Notes: generated by a model from the letters alone, not told the origin. 64,000 nt of DNA from Aestuariirhabdus litorea (GCF_003864255.1 NZ_QWEZ01000001.1:248001-312000); one strand, 5' to 3'. Shown: positions 15,965 through 25,327, numbered from the stretch's first letter. Numbers and translations are program-made.

Positions 15965-18900
15965 ATGATCCGTAGCTTCGTTGCCAATGGTCGCCTGGTC
16001 TCCCTGGTGATCGCCATCCTGGTGGTGGCCGGACTGGGCGCCCTCAAGACCCTGCCCAGATCAGAAGACCCGCGCATCACCAGCCGGGTGGCCACCGTCA
16101 TTACCGCGTTTCCCGGAACCAGTGCCGAGCGGGTAGAGGCGCTGGTGACCGAGCCCATCGAGAACCGCCTGCGCAAGCTGTCGGAGATCAAGCTGATTAC
16201 CTCCACCAGTCGTCCCGGTATCTCATTGGTGCGGCTGGAGTTGAAAGATGAAGTAGTGGAGCCGGACCCGATCTGGTCCAAAGCCCGGGACCTGTTGGGG
16301 GAGGTGGAGCGGACCCTGCCCGCGGGGGCGGGCAAGCCCTCGCTGGATGATGATCGGGGCTACGCCTTTACCCGCATTATCGCCCTCAAGTGGCGCGGCC
16401 CCGGCGACCTCGACCTGGCTACTCTGGGCCGTTACGGCAAGGAGTTGCAGAGCCGGATGAGGGCCTTGTCGGGCACCGACTACGTCGAGGTCTACGGTGA
16501 ACCCGTCGAGGAGGTGCTGGTCGAGATCGACCAGCACCTGGCCAGCACCATGGGGCTGACCCCCGAGACCGTCTCGGCCCGCATCGCCGCGGCCGATGCC
16601 AAGGTGACCGCGGGGCGGTTGGTGAACGACAATAACCAGTTGCAGGTGGAGTTGGAGGGGGCGCTGGACTCCCTCGAACGCATCCGCTCGATCCCGCTGC
16701 GCACCGATGCCCAGGGGTTTGTCTACCGGGTGGGCGACCTGGCGCGGGTGGAACGCTCGATCCAGTGGCCGCAGGAGGAGCTGGCCCTGGTGGAGGGCGA
16801 CACCGCAGTCGTGGTGGCCGTGCGCATGGGGGGCGGGCAACGAATCGACCTCTGGGGGGCGCGAGTGGATCGTGAGCAGGAGCGTTTTGAGAGCCTGCTG
16901 CCGGGTAACGTCGAGCTGGAGGTACTGTTCGACCAGAGCGGCTACACCAACGCCCGCCTCGGCGGCCTGGTGGAAAATGTGCTGATCGGTTTTGCCATCA
17001 TCTCGCTGGTGCTGCTGCTGACCCTGGGCTGGCGCTCAGCGATCATCGTCGCCAGCTCGTTGCCACTGACGGTGCTCTTTACCCTCGCCTGCATGAACTA
17101 CTACGGGCTGCCGATTCACCAGATGTCGGTGACCGGACTGGTGGTGGCGCTGGGTATCATGGTGGATAACGCCATCGTGATGGTGGACAGCATCCAGTTC
17201 CTGCGCCAGAAGGGGCGCTCGGCCATCGATGCGGTGATGGAGTCGGTGCATCACCTTTGGCTGCCCCTGTTGGGCTCTACCCTCACCACCATCCTTGCCT
17301 TTATGCCGATCGTGCTGATGCCGGGTGGGGCGGGGGAGTTTGTCGGTGGCATCGCCCTCAGCGTGATCTTCTCGCTGGTGGGCTCCTATCTCATCTCCCA
17401 CAGTCTGGTGGCGGGTCTGGCGGGGCGCTTTCTGAAAGCGGGCCATGCCGGCGAGCACTGGTACCATCGTGGCCTCACCCTGCCCTGGTTGTCCCGCGGG
17501 TTCCAGCGTTCGCTGGAGCTGGCGCTGCGCCGCCCCTGGCTGACCCTGCTGCTGGTCAGCCTGGTGCCCCTGGCGGGATTTCGGGCGGCGGGTGAACTGA
17601 CCGAGCAGTTTTTCCCCGCCTCCGACCGGGATATGTTTCAGATCGAGCTCTTTCTGCCGTCCCAGACCAGCCTCAGCGCAACCCGGCGCATGACCGACGC
17701 CATCGGTGTCCACCTCAACCAGCAGGAGGAGATCGAGTCGGTGCAGTGGTTTGTGGGCAACAATGCTCCCAGCTTTTATTACAACCTGATACCGGCCCAG
17801 CAGGGGGCCCAGAACTACGCCCAGGCGATGGTGAAGGCAACCGATTTCAAGGCCGCCAACCGGGTGATACCGGCGCTGCAGCGGATGCTGGACGAGCGCT
17901 TCCCCGAGGCCCAGATCCTGGTGCGCAAGCTGGAGCAGGGGCCGCCCTTTGACGCGCCGGTGGAGGTGCGGATCTACGGCCCCAGCCTCGATACCCTCAA
18001 GCAGCTGGGGGATAAGGCGCGGGCCATCCTGGCGCAGACCGAATCGGTAGTGCATACGCGCGCCACCCTGCAACCGGGTACCCCCAAGGTGTGGCTCAGC
18101 GTCAACGAGGAGTCCAGCCTGCAGGGGGGAATGACCCTGACCGCCATTGCGGGGCAGTTGCGCAACGCCCTCGAGGGGAGCGTTCAGGGCTCGGTACTGG
18201 AGTCCACCGAATCGATCCCGGTACGGGTGCGGGTAGCCAACGAGCTGCGGCGCCAACCGGGACAGTTGGGGGACATCAGCATTACCCCGACCAGCGGTGC
18301 CAGTGTTCCTCTTTCGGCCCTGACCCAGGTGGAGATCGAGCCCAGCCGGGGGGCTATCCCCCGTCGTGACGGTGAGCGGGTCAACACCATCGCCGGTTAT
18401 CTTCGCGCCGGTGTGCTGCCCGCCACGGCTCTAGCGGCCTACCAGCGGGAGCTGGAAGCCGCCGAGTTTACCCTGCCCACCGGCTATCGCCTGGAGATCG
18501 GTGGGGAATCCGCCAAGCGGGACGAGGCGGTGGGTAACCTGCTGGTGGATATCGGCGTGATCATCACCCTGCTGGTCACCGTGCTGGTGCTCTCGTTCAA
18601 CAGCTTCCGCCTCAGCGCGCTCATTCTGGTGACCGCGATCCAGGCCGCCGGACTGGGGCTGCTGAGTCTCTACCTGTTTGATTTTGCGTTTGGATTCAAC
18701 GTCATCATTGGCCTGCTGGGGTTGATGGGGCTGGCGATCAACGCCGCCATCGTGATTTTGGCGGAGCTGAAATCCAGCCCCGAGGCGGCGCGGGGAGAGC
18801 CCGCGGCCATTGTCCATGGGGTGGGGGTCTGTACCCGCCACATCACCTCAACCACCATCACCACCCTGGGGGGCTTTATGCCGTTGATTCTGGAGGGGGG

Positions 18901-19057
18901 CGGTTTCTGGCCTCCCTTTGCGGTGGCAGTGGCCGGCGGTACCCTGCTGACCACCCTGCTCTCCTTTTACTTCGTGCCGGCCGCATTTGTGTTGATGAGC
19001 CGCTACCGGCCCTTCGTGGCCACCGAGCCGGGTACGACCGCCGAAGTGGGTGCCTGA
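15965..19057 (+). CDS. RND family efflux permease
   Basis: 1030 residues, the normal length for hydrophobe/amphiphile RND pumps. The first transmembrane helix (SLVIAILVVAGLGALKTLPRSEDPRI) and porter subdomains with TAFPGTSAERVEALVTEPIE are typical. The proton-relay aspartates lie in transmembrane helix 4 (VALGIMVDNAIVMVDSIQ). A second half repeats the plan (LLGLMGLAINAAIVILAELK), and there the usual Asp pair is absent as expected. It uses proton motive force to expel hydrophobic compounds via the adjacent adaptor and an unlinked TolC-like channel. Sequence style is closest to the MexF-distant, single-permease group paired with TetR/AefR-like regulators. Exact substrates are unknown. Confidence 0.95.
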   Translation: MIRSFVANGRLVSLVIAILVVAGLGALKTLPRSEDPRITSRVATVITAFPGTSAERVEALVTEPIENRLRKLSEIKLITSTSRPGISLVRLELKDEVVEPDPIWSKARDLLGEVERTLPAGAGKPSLDDDRGYAFTRIIALKWRGPGDLDLATLGRYGKELQSRMRALSGTDYVEVYGEPVEEVLVEIDQHLASTMGLTPETVSARIAAADAKVTAGRLVNDNNQLQVELEGALDSLERIRSIPLRTDAQGFVYRVGDLARVERSIQWPQEELALVEGDTAVVVAVRMGGGQRIDLWGARVDREQERFESLLPGNVELEVLFDQSGYTNARLGGLVENVLIGFAIISLVLLLTLGWRSAIIVASSLPLTVLFTLACMNYYGLPIHQMSVTGLVVALGIMVDNAIVMVDSIQFLRQKGRSAIDAVMESVHHLWLPLLGSTLTTILAFMPIVLMPGGAGEFVGGIALSVIFSLVGSYLISHSLVAGLAGRFLKAGHAGEHWYHRGLTLPWLSRGFQRSLELALRRPWLTLLLVSLVPLAGFRAAGELTEQFFPASDRDMFQIELFLPSQTSLSATRRMTDAIGVHLNQQEEIESVQWFVGNNAPSFYYNLIPAQQGAQNYAQAMVKATDFKAANRVIPALQRMLDERFPEAQILVRKLEQGPPFDAPVEVRIYGPSLDTLKQLGDKARAILAQTESVVHTRATLQPGTPKVWLSVNEESSLQGGMTLTAIAGQLRNALEGSVQGSVLESTESIPVRVRVANELRRQPGQLGDISITPTSGASVPLSALTQVEIEPSRGAIPRRDGERVNTIAGYLRAGVLPATALAAYQRELEAAEFTLPTGYRLEIGGESAKRDEAVGNLLVDIGVIITLLVTVLVLSFNSFRLSALILVTAIQAAGLGLLSLYLFDFAFGFNVIIGLLGLMGLAINAAIVILAELKSSPEAARGEPAAIVHGVGVCTRHITSTTITTLGGFMPLILEGGGFWPPFAVAVAGGTLLTTLLSFYFVPAAFVLMSRYRPFVATEPGTTAEVGA

Positions 19058-19060
19058 GGA

Positions 19061-19079
19061 GGGGGCCGTGCCCCCTTTT
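19061..19079 (+). terminator. intrinsic terminator of the RND operon
   Basis: GGGGGC (19061-19066) and GCCCCC (19070-19075) form a stem with loop CGT, followed by TTTT, four bases after the permease stop codon. Confidence 0.8.
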
Positions 19080-19139
19080 CACACTGCTGCAAAAGTAGTC
19101 AGCGCGCTGTGAAGCGGGCCACTTCAGCGCTTCGCCGGG

Positions 19140-19148
19140 TTATCCACA
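19140..19148 (+). other. single DnaA-box match
   Basis: TTATCCACA, the exact consensus DnaA box, lies in the gene-free 19080-19263 stretch. No second box, AT-rich unwinding element or replication gene is nearby, so it is not an origin. It may be a chance match or a DnaA-responsive promoter element. Confidence 0.35.
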
Positions 19149-19263
19149 GCCTGGCCACAACTCTTTCCTGTGAAACTGTTGAAAACCGGTGGGACGTTGG
19201 CATTCCAGCCTCCGGCTATCCATAATGGGGTACACAGGGATCAGCAGCGAGTGGAGAGGGGCC

Positions 19264-19713
19264 ATGAACCTGGGTGACTCAGCACAGATGACCAGCATTC
19301 TGCACCGGGGGGATACCCTGGAGAAGCTGTTACGGGACTGCTCCGACTATCGGGTTTCTACACTACCGGTGATGGACGCCGAGGGGCAGATCAGCGGCGC
19401 GGTCAGCCTCTACGACCTGCTGGCCAAGATGATGCTGCCCGACTACCTGGTCAAGGCGGCCCATGTGCTGGGCGACGAGGCGGTGGCGCTGCACGATATC
19501 GAACCCGACATGGCGCACTGGTGTCGCCTGCCTATCGATGAGCACATCACCCAGAAATACTATGTGGTTACCCCCGAATCGTCCCTCACCAAGGGGTTGG
19601 CGCTGATGGCCGATAAAGACAGCACCTGCCTGTTTGTGGTGGACAAAAGCGGCCAGTACCGAGGGATTGTAACCCGCATAACCATCGCCCAGCGGCTGCT
19701 GGATAAGCTCTAG
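19264..19713 (+). CDS. tandem CBS-domain protein
   Basis: 149 residues from ATG 19264, which has GGAGAGG at suitable spacing. Two CBS motifs are visible. The first, about residues 10-65, contains YRVSTLPVMDAEGQISGAVSLYDLL. The second, about 95-147, contains DSTCLFVVDKSGQYRGIVTRI. CBS pairs bind adenine nucleotides and gate transporters or enzymes. It lies 51 bases upstream of a twelve-helix permease on the same strand, so regulation of that permease by energy charge or a nucleotide second messenger is the natural hypothesis. There is no membrane segment of its own. Confidence 0.85.
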   Translation: MNLGDSAQMTSILHRGDTLEKLLRDCSDYRVSTLPVMDAEGQISGAVSLYDLLAKMMLPDYLVKAAHVLGDEAVALHDIEPDMAHWCRLPIDEHITQKYYVVTPESSLTKGLALMADKDSTCLFVVDKSGQYRGIVTRITIAQRLLDKL

Positions 19714-19764
19714 AAACAACGCGGCCGGTCGCCGCGGCGGATAACGAAAAAGGAGCAGGGGGAT

Positions 19765-21078
19765 ATGGAGAGTCAAGCGGGTTTTACGGTTGCCATGGGC
19801 GCCGCGCTGATCACCATGGTGTTGGCCTATATCGTCATATTTACCGAAGTTATTCACCGTTCGAGTGCAGCGGTGGCGGGCGCCGTGGTGATGATCGGGG
19901 TGGGCAGCCTTATGGGGTTCTATTCCCAGTCTGAGGCGGTGATGGCGATCGATGCCAACACCATGTTCCTGCTGATCAGCATGATGATGATGGTGGTTAT
20001 GCTGCGCCCGACCGGCGGCTTTGAGTACCTGGCGATCAAGATCGCCAAGGCCTCGGGGCGGGACCCAAAGCGCTTGCTGGTGTTCCTCTGCATGGCGGTG
20101 AGTGTCATCAGTATGTTCCTCGACAACGTCACCACGGTGTTGATCTTCGCCCCCCTGACGGTACTGATTACCCGCCTGCTCAACATCAACCCGCTCCCTT
20201 ACCTGATGGCGGAAGCGATGCTCTCCAACATCGGTGGTGCCTCCACCCTCGTAGGGGATCCCCCCAACATCATGATCGGTAGTGCCGGAGGGATCGATTT
20301 TCTCAGCTTTATGCTGCACATGTTCCCGGTGATCAGCCTGGTCTGGTTCAGCACCGTGGGTCTGGTGCTCTACCAGTTTCGCGACTACCTCAGCCAGCCC
20401 ATCACGGTGGACCTGGACCTCGACGAGAGCAAGGCGATCAAGCAACCGGCGGCGCTGAAAAAGACCCTTTTTGCTCTCAGCGTCACCATTGTGCTGTTTT
20501 TTATCCACCACCATTTCCACCTGTTTCCTTCCTACGTGGCCTTTATCGGCGCGGCCCTCGCGCTGGTGCTGGTGCGCCCTGACCCGGAGCCCCTCTATGG
20601 TGAAATGGAGTGGTCTGTGTTGGTGTTTTTTGCCGGTCTTTTTGTCATCGTCGGAGGTGTGGAGGCTTCGGGCTTACTGGGACTGGTGGGCGCCGAGCTG
20701 GCCGACTTTGCCCAGCAGGAGGGTCAGCTGCTGTTGGCCTGCCTGCTGCTGATGTGGGTGGCGGCGATCCTTAGCGCCATCGTCGATAACATCCCCTTTA
20801 CGGTCACCATGATCCCCATTGTGCAGGGGTTGGAGGCCCAGGGGGTGCCGGTATTGCCCCTTTGGTGGGCCCTGGCGATTGGTGTCGGGGTGGGCGGAAA
20901 CGGCTCCCATATTGGCGCCACCGCCAACGTTATCTGTGTGTCGGAGTCGGAGCGCTGCGGCCTGCCCGAGGCGCGCATTACGCCGCTATTGTGGCTGCGC
21001 AAAGGCTTGCCTATGATGGTGTTCAGTCTGGTGGTTGCCTCCCTTGCCTTTAGTGGAGGCTTTGAGTACCTGAAGTAA
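19765..21078 (+). CDS. ArsB/NhaD-SLC13 superfamily ion permease
   Basis: 437 residues and about eleven to twelve hydrophobic segments. It carries the hallmarks of the ion-transporter superfamily: SMFLDNVTTVLIFAPLTVLI, then EAMLSNIGGASTLVGDPPNIMIGSAGG in the first half and SAIVDNIPFTVTMIPI...GVGVGGNGSHIGATANVI in the second. The paired DN and asparagine-rich hairpins form the substrate/ion site in related ArsB, CitM and NhaD proteins. Substrate (arsenite, citrate, Na+/H+ or other) cannot be assigned. There is no ArsR or ArsC nearby, which argues against an arsenic role. SD AAAGGAG precedes ATG 19765. Confidence 0.88.
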   Translation: MESQAGFTVAMGAALITMVLAYIVIFTEVIHRSSAAVAGAVVMIGVGSLMGFYSQSEAVMAIDANTMFLLISMMMMVVMLRPTGGFEYLAIKIAKASGRDPKRLLVFLCMAVSVISMFLDNVTTVLIFAPLTVLITRLLNINPLPYLMAEAMLSNIGGASTLVGDPPNIMIGSAGGIDFLSFMLHMFPVISLVWFSTVGLVLYQFRDYLSQPITVDLDLDESKAIKQPAALKKTLFALSVTIVLFFIHHHFHLFPSYVAFIGAALALVLVRPDPEPLYGEMEWSVLVFFAGLFVIVGGVEASGLLGLVGAELADFAQQEGQLLLACLLLMWVAAILSAIVDNIPFTVTMIPIVQGLEAQGVPVLPLWWALAIGVGVGGNGSHIGATANVICVSESERCGLPEARITPLLWLRKGLPMMVFSLVVASLAFSGGFEYLK

Positions 21079-21143
21079 CCCTTGCGGGTCACCGGGCTGC
21101 CGCCGTCTCAAGCTAATGGCCATAACCTGACAAAAGCAACCTG

Positions 21144-21329
21144 ATGAACACCACCATGAGCAAGCGTTACCACTGCGATATCTGTGATTATGTTTACGAC
21201 CCCGCCGAGGGCGGTCCGGAGGAGGGCACCCCGCCGGGAACCCCCTGGGAAGAGATCGCCGATGACTGGGTCTGCCCCGAATGTGGCGCTCCCAAAAACC
21301 TGTTCAGCGAAGTGATCGGTAGCGAGTAG
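21144..21329 (+). CDS. rubredoxin
   Basis: A 61-residue small iron protein with the two Fe(SCys)4 knuckles [10 protein letters not shown] and [10 protein letters not shown]. It is an electron carrier, for example to alkane hydroxylases or oxygen/ROS-reducing enzymes. The family usually starts close to KRYHCD, so ATG 21156 (adding MSK) is an alternative start; neither has a strong SD. The HD-GYP gene follows 9 bases after the stop. No rubredoxin reductase is adjacent; the ferredoxin reductase at 34.7-35.9 kb is a distant candidate partner. Confidence 0.95.
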   Translation: MNTTMSKRYHCDICDYVYDPAEGGPEEGTPPGTPWEEIADDWVCPECGAPKNLFSEVIGSE

Positions 21330-21338
21330 CGGGCAGGT

Positions 21339-22370
21339 ATGAGCGAAGAACAGCACAGCATCGTTTGCACCCCGGACCAGCTTTGCCTTGGCATGTATGT
21401 CAAACTCCCCAACAGCTGGCTGGACCACCCCTTTTTACGCAATGAGTTTTTGATCAAGAGCGAGTCGCAGCTCCACAAGCTGCGCCGCTGCAAGATCACG
21501 CGCTTCAATATTGACCTGGAAAAAAGCTCGCTGCCAGTGGGCTGGGCGGCTAGCGACAGCGAGGCCCTCGATGGGGCCCACCCCGGATCCTCCCCCCCCG
21601 AGGAGATGGAACCGCCGACGATCTGGACCCCCGACAACCTGGTTCCGGAGGCCCTCAAGGAGGCGCTGCACGACAAGAAGATGGGGCCTGAAAAGCGCTC
21701 CCAGGCGGTCTACCTGCACTCGCGGGAGCTGATGAGCCGGTTGCTGGAAAGCCCCACGGCGGACAACCTCAGGGCATCAAAGAAAGCGATCTTCCAGGTC
21801 ACTGAGCTGATCCTGCACGACCCGGAAACCGCCTCCAATATGCTGCGTATCACCAGCCACGACTTCTACACCTACACCCATTCGGTGAACGTGGGGGTCA
21901 CCAGCATCATGCTGGCCAAGGCACTGTTTGGGCAGTCGGACCGCCACGACATGCAGGAGCTGGGGGCCGGATTTTTCCTGCACGACCTGGGCAAGGTCAA
22001 CATCCGTCCCGAGGTGATCAACAAGCCTGGCCGGCTGACCGACGAGGAGATGCGGCACATGCGCACCCACCCCTTCAAGGGCTTCAAGCTGATGGAGCAG
22101 AGTGGGGAGCTGACGGAGGAGAGCCGCATCATCGTGTTGCAGCACCACGAGCGCGCCGATGGCACCGGTTATCCCAAGCAGTTGCACAATGACCGCATCC
22201 ATATCTACGGCAAGATCTGCTGCATCGCCGATGTGTTCGACGCTCTCACTGCCGAGCGCTCCTACAAGCAGGCGATGACCCCCTTCCAGGCGCTGGTGCT
22301 GATGCGCGACCAGATGTCGGACCACTTCGACAAAAAGCTCTTCACCGAGTTCGTCAACCTGATGCGCTGA
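21339..22370 (+). CDS. HD-GYP cyclic-di-GMP phosphodiesterase with DUF3391 N-terminus
   Basis: 343 residues. The N-terminal ~120 residues start VCTPDQLCLGMYVKLPNSWLDHPFL, the DUF3391 pattern often fused to HD-GYP domains. The catalytic domain follows: YTHSVNVGVTSIMLAK, the metal-binding HDLGK (His215-Asp216), and HHERADGTGYP (from His269), which completes the HD-GYP motif. All expected metal ligands and the GYP loop are present, so an active cyclic-di-GMP hydrolase converting it to pGpG/GMP is predicted. There is no receiver or membrane segment, so it is cytosolic. It ends at a strong terminator. Confidence 0.95.
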   Translation: MSEEQHSIVCTPDQLCLGMYVKLPNSWLDHPFLRNEFLIKSESQLHKLRRCKITRFNIDLEKSSLPVGWAASDSEALDGAHPGSSPPEEMEPPTIWTPDNLVPEALKEALHDKKMGPEKRSQAVYLHSRELMSRLLESPTADNLRASKKAIFQVTELILHDPETASNMLRITSHDFYTYTHSVNVGVTSIMLAKALFGQSDRHDMQELGAGFFLHDLGKVNIRPEVINKPGRLTDEEMRHMRTHPFKGFKLMEQSGELTEESRIIVLQHHERADGTGYPKQLHNDRIHIYGKICCIADVFDALTAERSYKQAMTPFQALVLMRDQMSDHFDKKLFTEFVNLMR

Positions 22371-22386
22371 GCTATCGCCAAAAAAA

Positions 22387-22413
22387 ACGGCCCCAAGGGG
22401 CCGCTTTTTTTTT
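22387..22413. terminator. bidirectional intrinsic terminator
   Basis: CGGCCCC (22387-22393) pairs with GGGGCCG (22396-22402) around an AA loop. It is flanked by eight A upstream and ten T downstream, so it can terminate both the HD-GYP gene (plus) and the convergent lipid operon (minus). Confidence 0.93.
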
Positions 22414-22437
22414 GGGGTAGTTTTTTTTCGGAGTAGT

Positions 22438-23202
22438 CTAGGCGGTCATGCCCCCATCGACCACCAGGCAGTGGCCGGTGGTGTAGCTGGAGGCGTCGGA
22501 CACCAGGTAGAGTACCGCCCCGGCCATCTCCTTCGGCTCGGCGTGGCGGCCCATGGGGATGCTGCGAATCGCCTCCTTGTGGATCGCCTCGTTGGTGAAC
22601 AGGGCGCCGGCGAACTTGGTTTTGGTCAGCCCCGGCAGCAGCGCGTTGACGCGGATGTTGAGGGGCGCGCACTCCTTGGCAAAGGCCTGGGTCATGTTGA
22701 CCACCGCCGCCTTGGTGATGGAGTAGATCGCCTGCATGGGGCCTGGGTGCAGCGCGTTGATGGAGGCGGTATTGACGATAGCGCCACCACCGTTCTCCCG
22801 CATCAGCTTGCCCCCCTCGACGGACATGAAGAAGTAGCCGCGCACGTTCACATCCACGGTCTTCTGGTAGGCCGCGAGGTCGGTATCGAGCACGTGGCCG
22901 AAGTAGGGGTTAGCGGCGGCGTTGTTGATCAGGATATCCAGGCGGCCATGCTCGCGACGGATGTAGTCGAAAGTGTTGCCGATATCCTCCATGCTGCCGA
23001 CGTGACAGGCCAGCGCCTCGGCGCTGTGGCCGTTGGCCTTGATGGAATCGGCTACCGTCTGGCAGTCGTCCACCTTGCGGCTGGACACAATTACATGGGC
23101 GCCCTGCTCGGCGAGCAGCCTGGCGATCTCCTCACCGATGCCGCGGCTGGCGCCGGTGACGAGGGCGATCTTTCCGGTTAAATCAAACAGCTGTGTTGCC
23201 AC
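22438..23202 (-). CDS. SDR family oxidoreductase
   Basis: 254 residues, classical short-chain dehydrogenase. Cofactor loop TGASRGIGEE is at about 16-25, NNAAA at 92-96, catalytic Ser in NTASINAL and YSITK Tyr/Lys further on. It would oxidise or reduce an acyl, alcohol or 3-ketoacyl substrate using NAD(P). The start codon is GTG 23202, with AAGGAG seven bases upstream. It is the last gene of a five-gene minus-strand cluster (histidine phosphatase, acyl-CoA dehydrogenase, phosphotransferase, quinone oxidoreductase, SDR) that recurs in marine gammaproteobacteria. The C-terminal VDGGMTA is family standard. Confidence 0.93.
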   Translation of the reverse strand: MATQLFDLTGKIALVTGASRGIGEEIARLLAEQGAHVIVSSRKVDDCQTVADSIKANGHSAEALACHVGSMEDIGNTFDYIRREHGRLDILINNAAANPYFGHVLDTDLAAYQKTVDVNVRGYFFMSVEGGKLMRENGGGAIVNTASINALHPGPMQAIYSITKAAVVNMTQAFAKECAPLNIRVNALLPGLTKTKFAGALFTNEAIHKEAIRSIPMGRHAEPKEMAGAVLYLVSDASSYTTGHCLVVDGGMTA

Positions 23203-23243
23203 GGTACTCTCCTTCTATCGTTGTTCGTTTTGGGGTGGGGCGG

Positions 23244-24218
23244 TTAGGGGGTGAGAATCACCTTGCCCATCACCTGACGGTTCATCACTTTGTTGATCGC
23301 ATCGACGGCGTTTTCCAGCGGGAAGCACTGGTCCACCACCACCTTGACCTTGCCCTGCAGGTACCACTGAATCAGCTCCATCATGTTGGCGATAAAATCC
23401 TTGGGTTGCTTCTGGGTGAAGGTACCCCAGAAAACGCCGAGCACGGCGTAGCCCTTCACCAGGGTGAGGTTGACCGGCAGCTCGGGGATGCGCCCGGAAG
23501 CAAAGCCGATCACCAGCAGGCGGCCGTTCCAGGCCATGCAGCGGCTGAGGGTGTCGAAGGTATCGCCCCCCACCACCTCGTAGGCCACATCCACTCCCTG
23601 GCCACCGGTGGCTTTCTTGATCTCCTCCTTGAGGTCCTGCTCGCTGGCGTTGATCAGTACATCGGCGCCGTTGGCCTGGGCCACAGCCAGCTTCTCGGCG
23701 CTGGAGCAGACTGCGATCACCCGCGCCCCCATCGCCTTGCCGATCTGTACGGCGGCCAGCCCGGTACCGCCGGCGGCGCCGGTCACCAGCAGGGTTTCAC
23801 CGGCTTGCAGGTTGGCGCGCTGCTTGAGGGCGTGGTGGGCGGTGGCGTGGGCGGTGATCAGCCCCGCCGCCTCCTCGAAGGGGATGGCATCGGGCAGTGG
23901 CATTACGGTGCTGGCCGGCAGGGCCGCCTTCTCGGCATAGCCGCCGAGCATGGTCACCCCGACCACGCGATCCCCCGCCTTGAGGTGGTTAACCCCCTCA
24001 CCGACGGCACTGATGGTGCCGGCGATCTCGGTGCCCGGTACAAAGGGGCAGGGGGGCTTCATCTGGTACAGCCCCTGCACCAGCAGGCCGTCGGGAAAGT
24101 TGACACCGGCGGCGGCGACATCGATCACCACTTCCCCTTTACGGGCGACGGGATCGGGGAGCTCTTTGTAGGTGAGCTGGTCGAGTGGCGCAAAGGCTTC
24201 GCACAGGATTGCTTTCAT
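23244..24218 (-). CDS. NADPH:quinone oxidoreductase family protein (zinc-free MDR)
   Basis: 324 residues, medium-chain dehydrogenase fold. GVNFPDGLLVQGLYQMKPP and VPGTEIAG come from the substrate domain. TLLVTGAAGGTGLAAVQIGKAMGARVIAV is the nucleotide-binding segment. The structural-zinc cysteine cluster of alcohol dehydrogenases is absent, placing it with the quinone oxidoreductase/crotonyl reductase-like branch. ATG 24218 has GGAG five bases upstream; the GTG two codons earlier is less favoured. It sits between the phosphotransferase and SDR genes of the lipid cluster, suggesting an enoyl or quinone-type reduction in the same catabolic pathway (inference). Confidence 0.92.
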   Translation of the reverse strand: MKAILCEAFAPLDQLTYKELPDPVARKGEVVIDVAAAGVNFPDGLLVQGLYQMKPPCPFVPGTEIAGTISAVGEGVNHLKAGDRVVGVTMLGGYAEKAALPASTVMPLPDAIPFEEAAGLITAHATAHHALKQRANLQAGETLLVTGAAGGTGLAAVQIGKAMGARVIAVCSSAEKLAVAQANGADVLINASEQDLKEEIKKATGGQGVDVAYEVVGGDTFDTLSRCMAWNGRLLVIGFASGRIPELPVNLTLVKGYAVLGVFWGTFTQKQPKDFIANMMELIQWYLQGKVKVVVDQCFPLENAVDAINKVMNRQVMGKVILTP

Positions 24219-24286
24219 GATCACTCCAGGTTCCGGTTATTCGAAAGATTCGGTGGTTGTTATTGGGAGAGGAGACGGGGTGGGCC

Positions 24287-25327
24287 CTAGCGCCCCCCCT
24301 CCTGCTGGATCACGCCGAGGGCCAGCTCCGCCAGCGGTCCGACAAAGGCCCCCACCTTGGCGGCCTCGCGGTTGGAGGCGTTGCCATCGGCGGCGCGTTT
24401 GGCGACCCCCTGTACAATCGCCGCCAGGCGGAAGAAGCTGAAGGCCAGGTAGAAGGCCCAGTTATCGATCTTCTCGATCCCCATCCGCTGGCAGTAGCGG
24501 GCGATGTACTCCTGCTCGCTGGGGATACCCAGGGCCTTGAGGTCGACCCCCATCAGCCCCGACATGTTGCCGATCTTGCCGGGCATGCGCAGCTGCATGC
24601 ACTGGTAGGCGAGGTCGGCGAAGGGGTGGCCGAGGGTGGAGAGTTCCCAGTCCAGCACCGCGATCACCCGCGGCTCGGTGGGGTGGAACATCAGGTTGTC
24701 GAGGCGGAAGTCGCCGTGGGAGAGGGCCACACGGCCATCGTCGGCCGGCATATTCTGCTCCAGCCAACCCATCAGCTGCTCCATGGCCTCGATCCGCTCC
24801 AGCTCCGAGGCACGGTACTGGGCGCTCCAGCGTCCCAGCTGGCGCTCGAAGTAGTTGCCCGGCTTGCCGTAGTCGCTGAGGCCGACGGCGTCGATATCGA
24901 CGCTGTGCAGCGCCGCCAGTACCCGGTTCATCTCGTCGTACATGGCGCTGCGGGTGGCGGTGTCCACCTCCGGCAGGGCGGCGTCCCAGAAGATGCGGCC
25001 GTCGCAGAACTCCATCAGGTAGAACATGGAGCCGATCACCGAGGGATCCTCACACAGGTGATAGACCTGGGCCACCGGCACTTCGCTGTCGGCCAGCGCC
25101 TTGATCACACGGTATTCGCGATCCACCGCATGGGCCGATTTCAGCAGCTTGCCCGGCGGCTGGCGACGCAGCACGTAGGTGCCGGAGGCCGCCTCGATCT
25201 TGAAGGTGGGGTTGGACTGGCCGCCGGAAAACTTGGTGGCGGTCAGCGGTCCCTTGAAACCGGGCACCTGCTGCTCCAGATAGTCCGCCAGCAGGGTTTC
25301 GTTAAGGGTTTCGATCTGTTCACTCAT
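24287..25327 (-). CDS. phosphotransferase (APH-like), acyl-CoA dehydrogenase-linked
   Basis: 346 residues with the aminoglycoside-phosphotransferase/choline-kinase fold. LRRQPPGKLLKSAHAVDREYRVI supplies the ATP-binding lysine region. The catalytic loop is ALSHGDFRLDNLMF and the metal aspartate is in VLDWELSTLG, all intact. Proteins of this subgroup are consistently encoded beside, or fused to, acyl-CoA dehydrogenases (as in ACAD10/11, where 4-hydroxyacyl-CoAs are phosphorylated before elimination). Here the acyl-CoA dehydrogenase gene ends 24 bases upstream on the same strand. A 4-hydroxy fatty-acid degradation role is therefore plausible; an antibiotic resistance role is not indicated. Confidence 0.9.
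   Translation of the reverse strand: MSEQIETLNETLLADYLEQQVPGFKGPLTATKFSGGQSNPTFKIEAASGTYVLRRQPPGKLLKSAHAVDREYRVIKALADSEVPVAQVYHLCEDPSVIGSMFYLMEFCDGRIFWDAALPEVDTATRSAMYDEMNRVLAALHSVDIDAVGLSDYGKPGNYFERQLGRWSAQYRASELERIEAMEQLMGWLEQNMPADDGRVALSHGDFRLDNLMFHPTEPRVIAVLDWELSTLGHPFADLAYQCMQLRMPGKIGNMSGLMGVDLKALGIPSEQEYIARYCQRMGIEKIDNWAFYLAFSFFRLAAIVQGVAKRAADGNASNREAAKVGAFVGPLAELALGVIQQEGGR

Noticed and set aside
19080-19263. Replication origin near the DnaA box
   Set aside because: A single 9-mer, no AT-rich unwinding region and no dnaA, dnaN, gidA or parAB nearby.
24287-25327. Aminoglycoside resistance gene
   Set aside because: The kinase fold is shared, but the operon with acyl-CoA dehydrogenase, SDR and quinone reductase genes and the subgroup motifs point to lipid metabolism.
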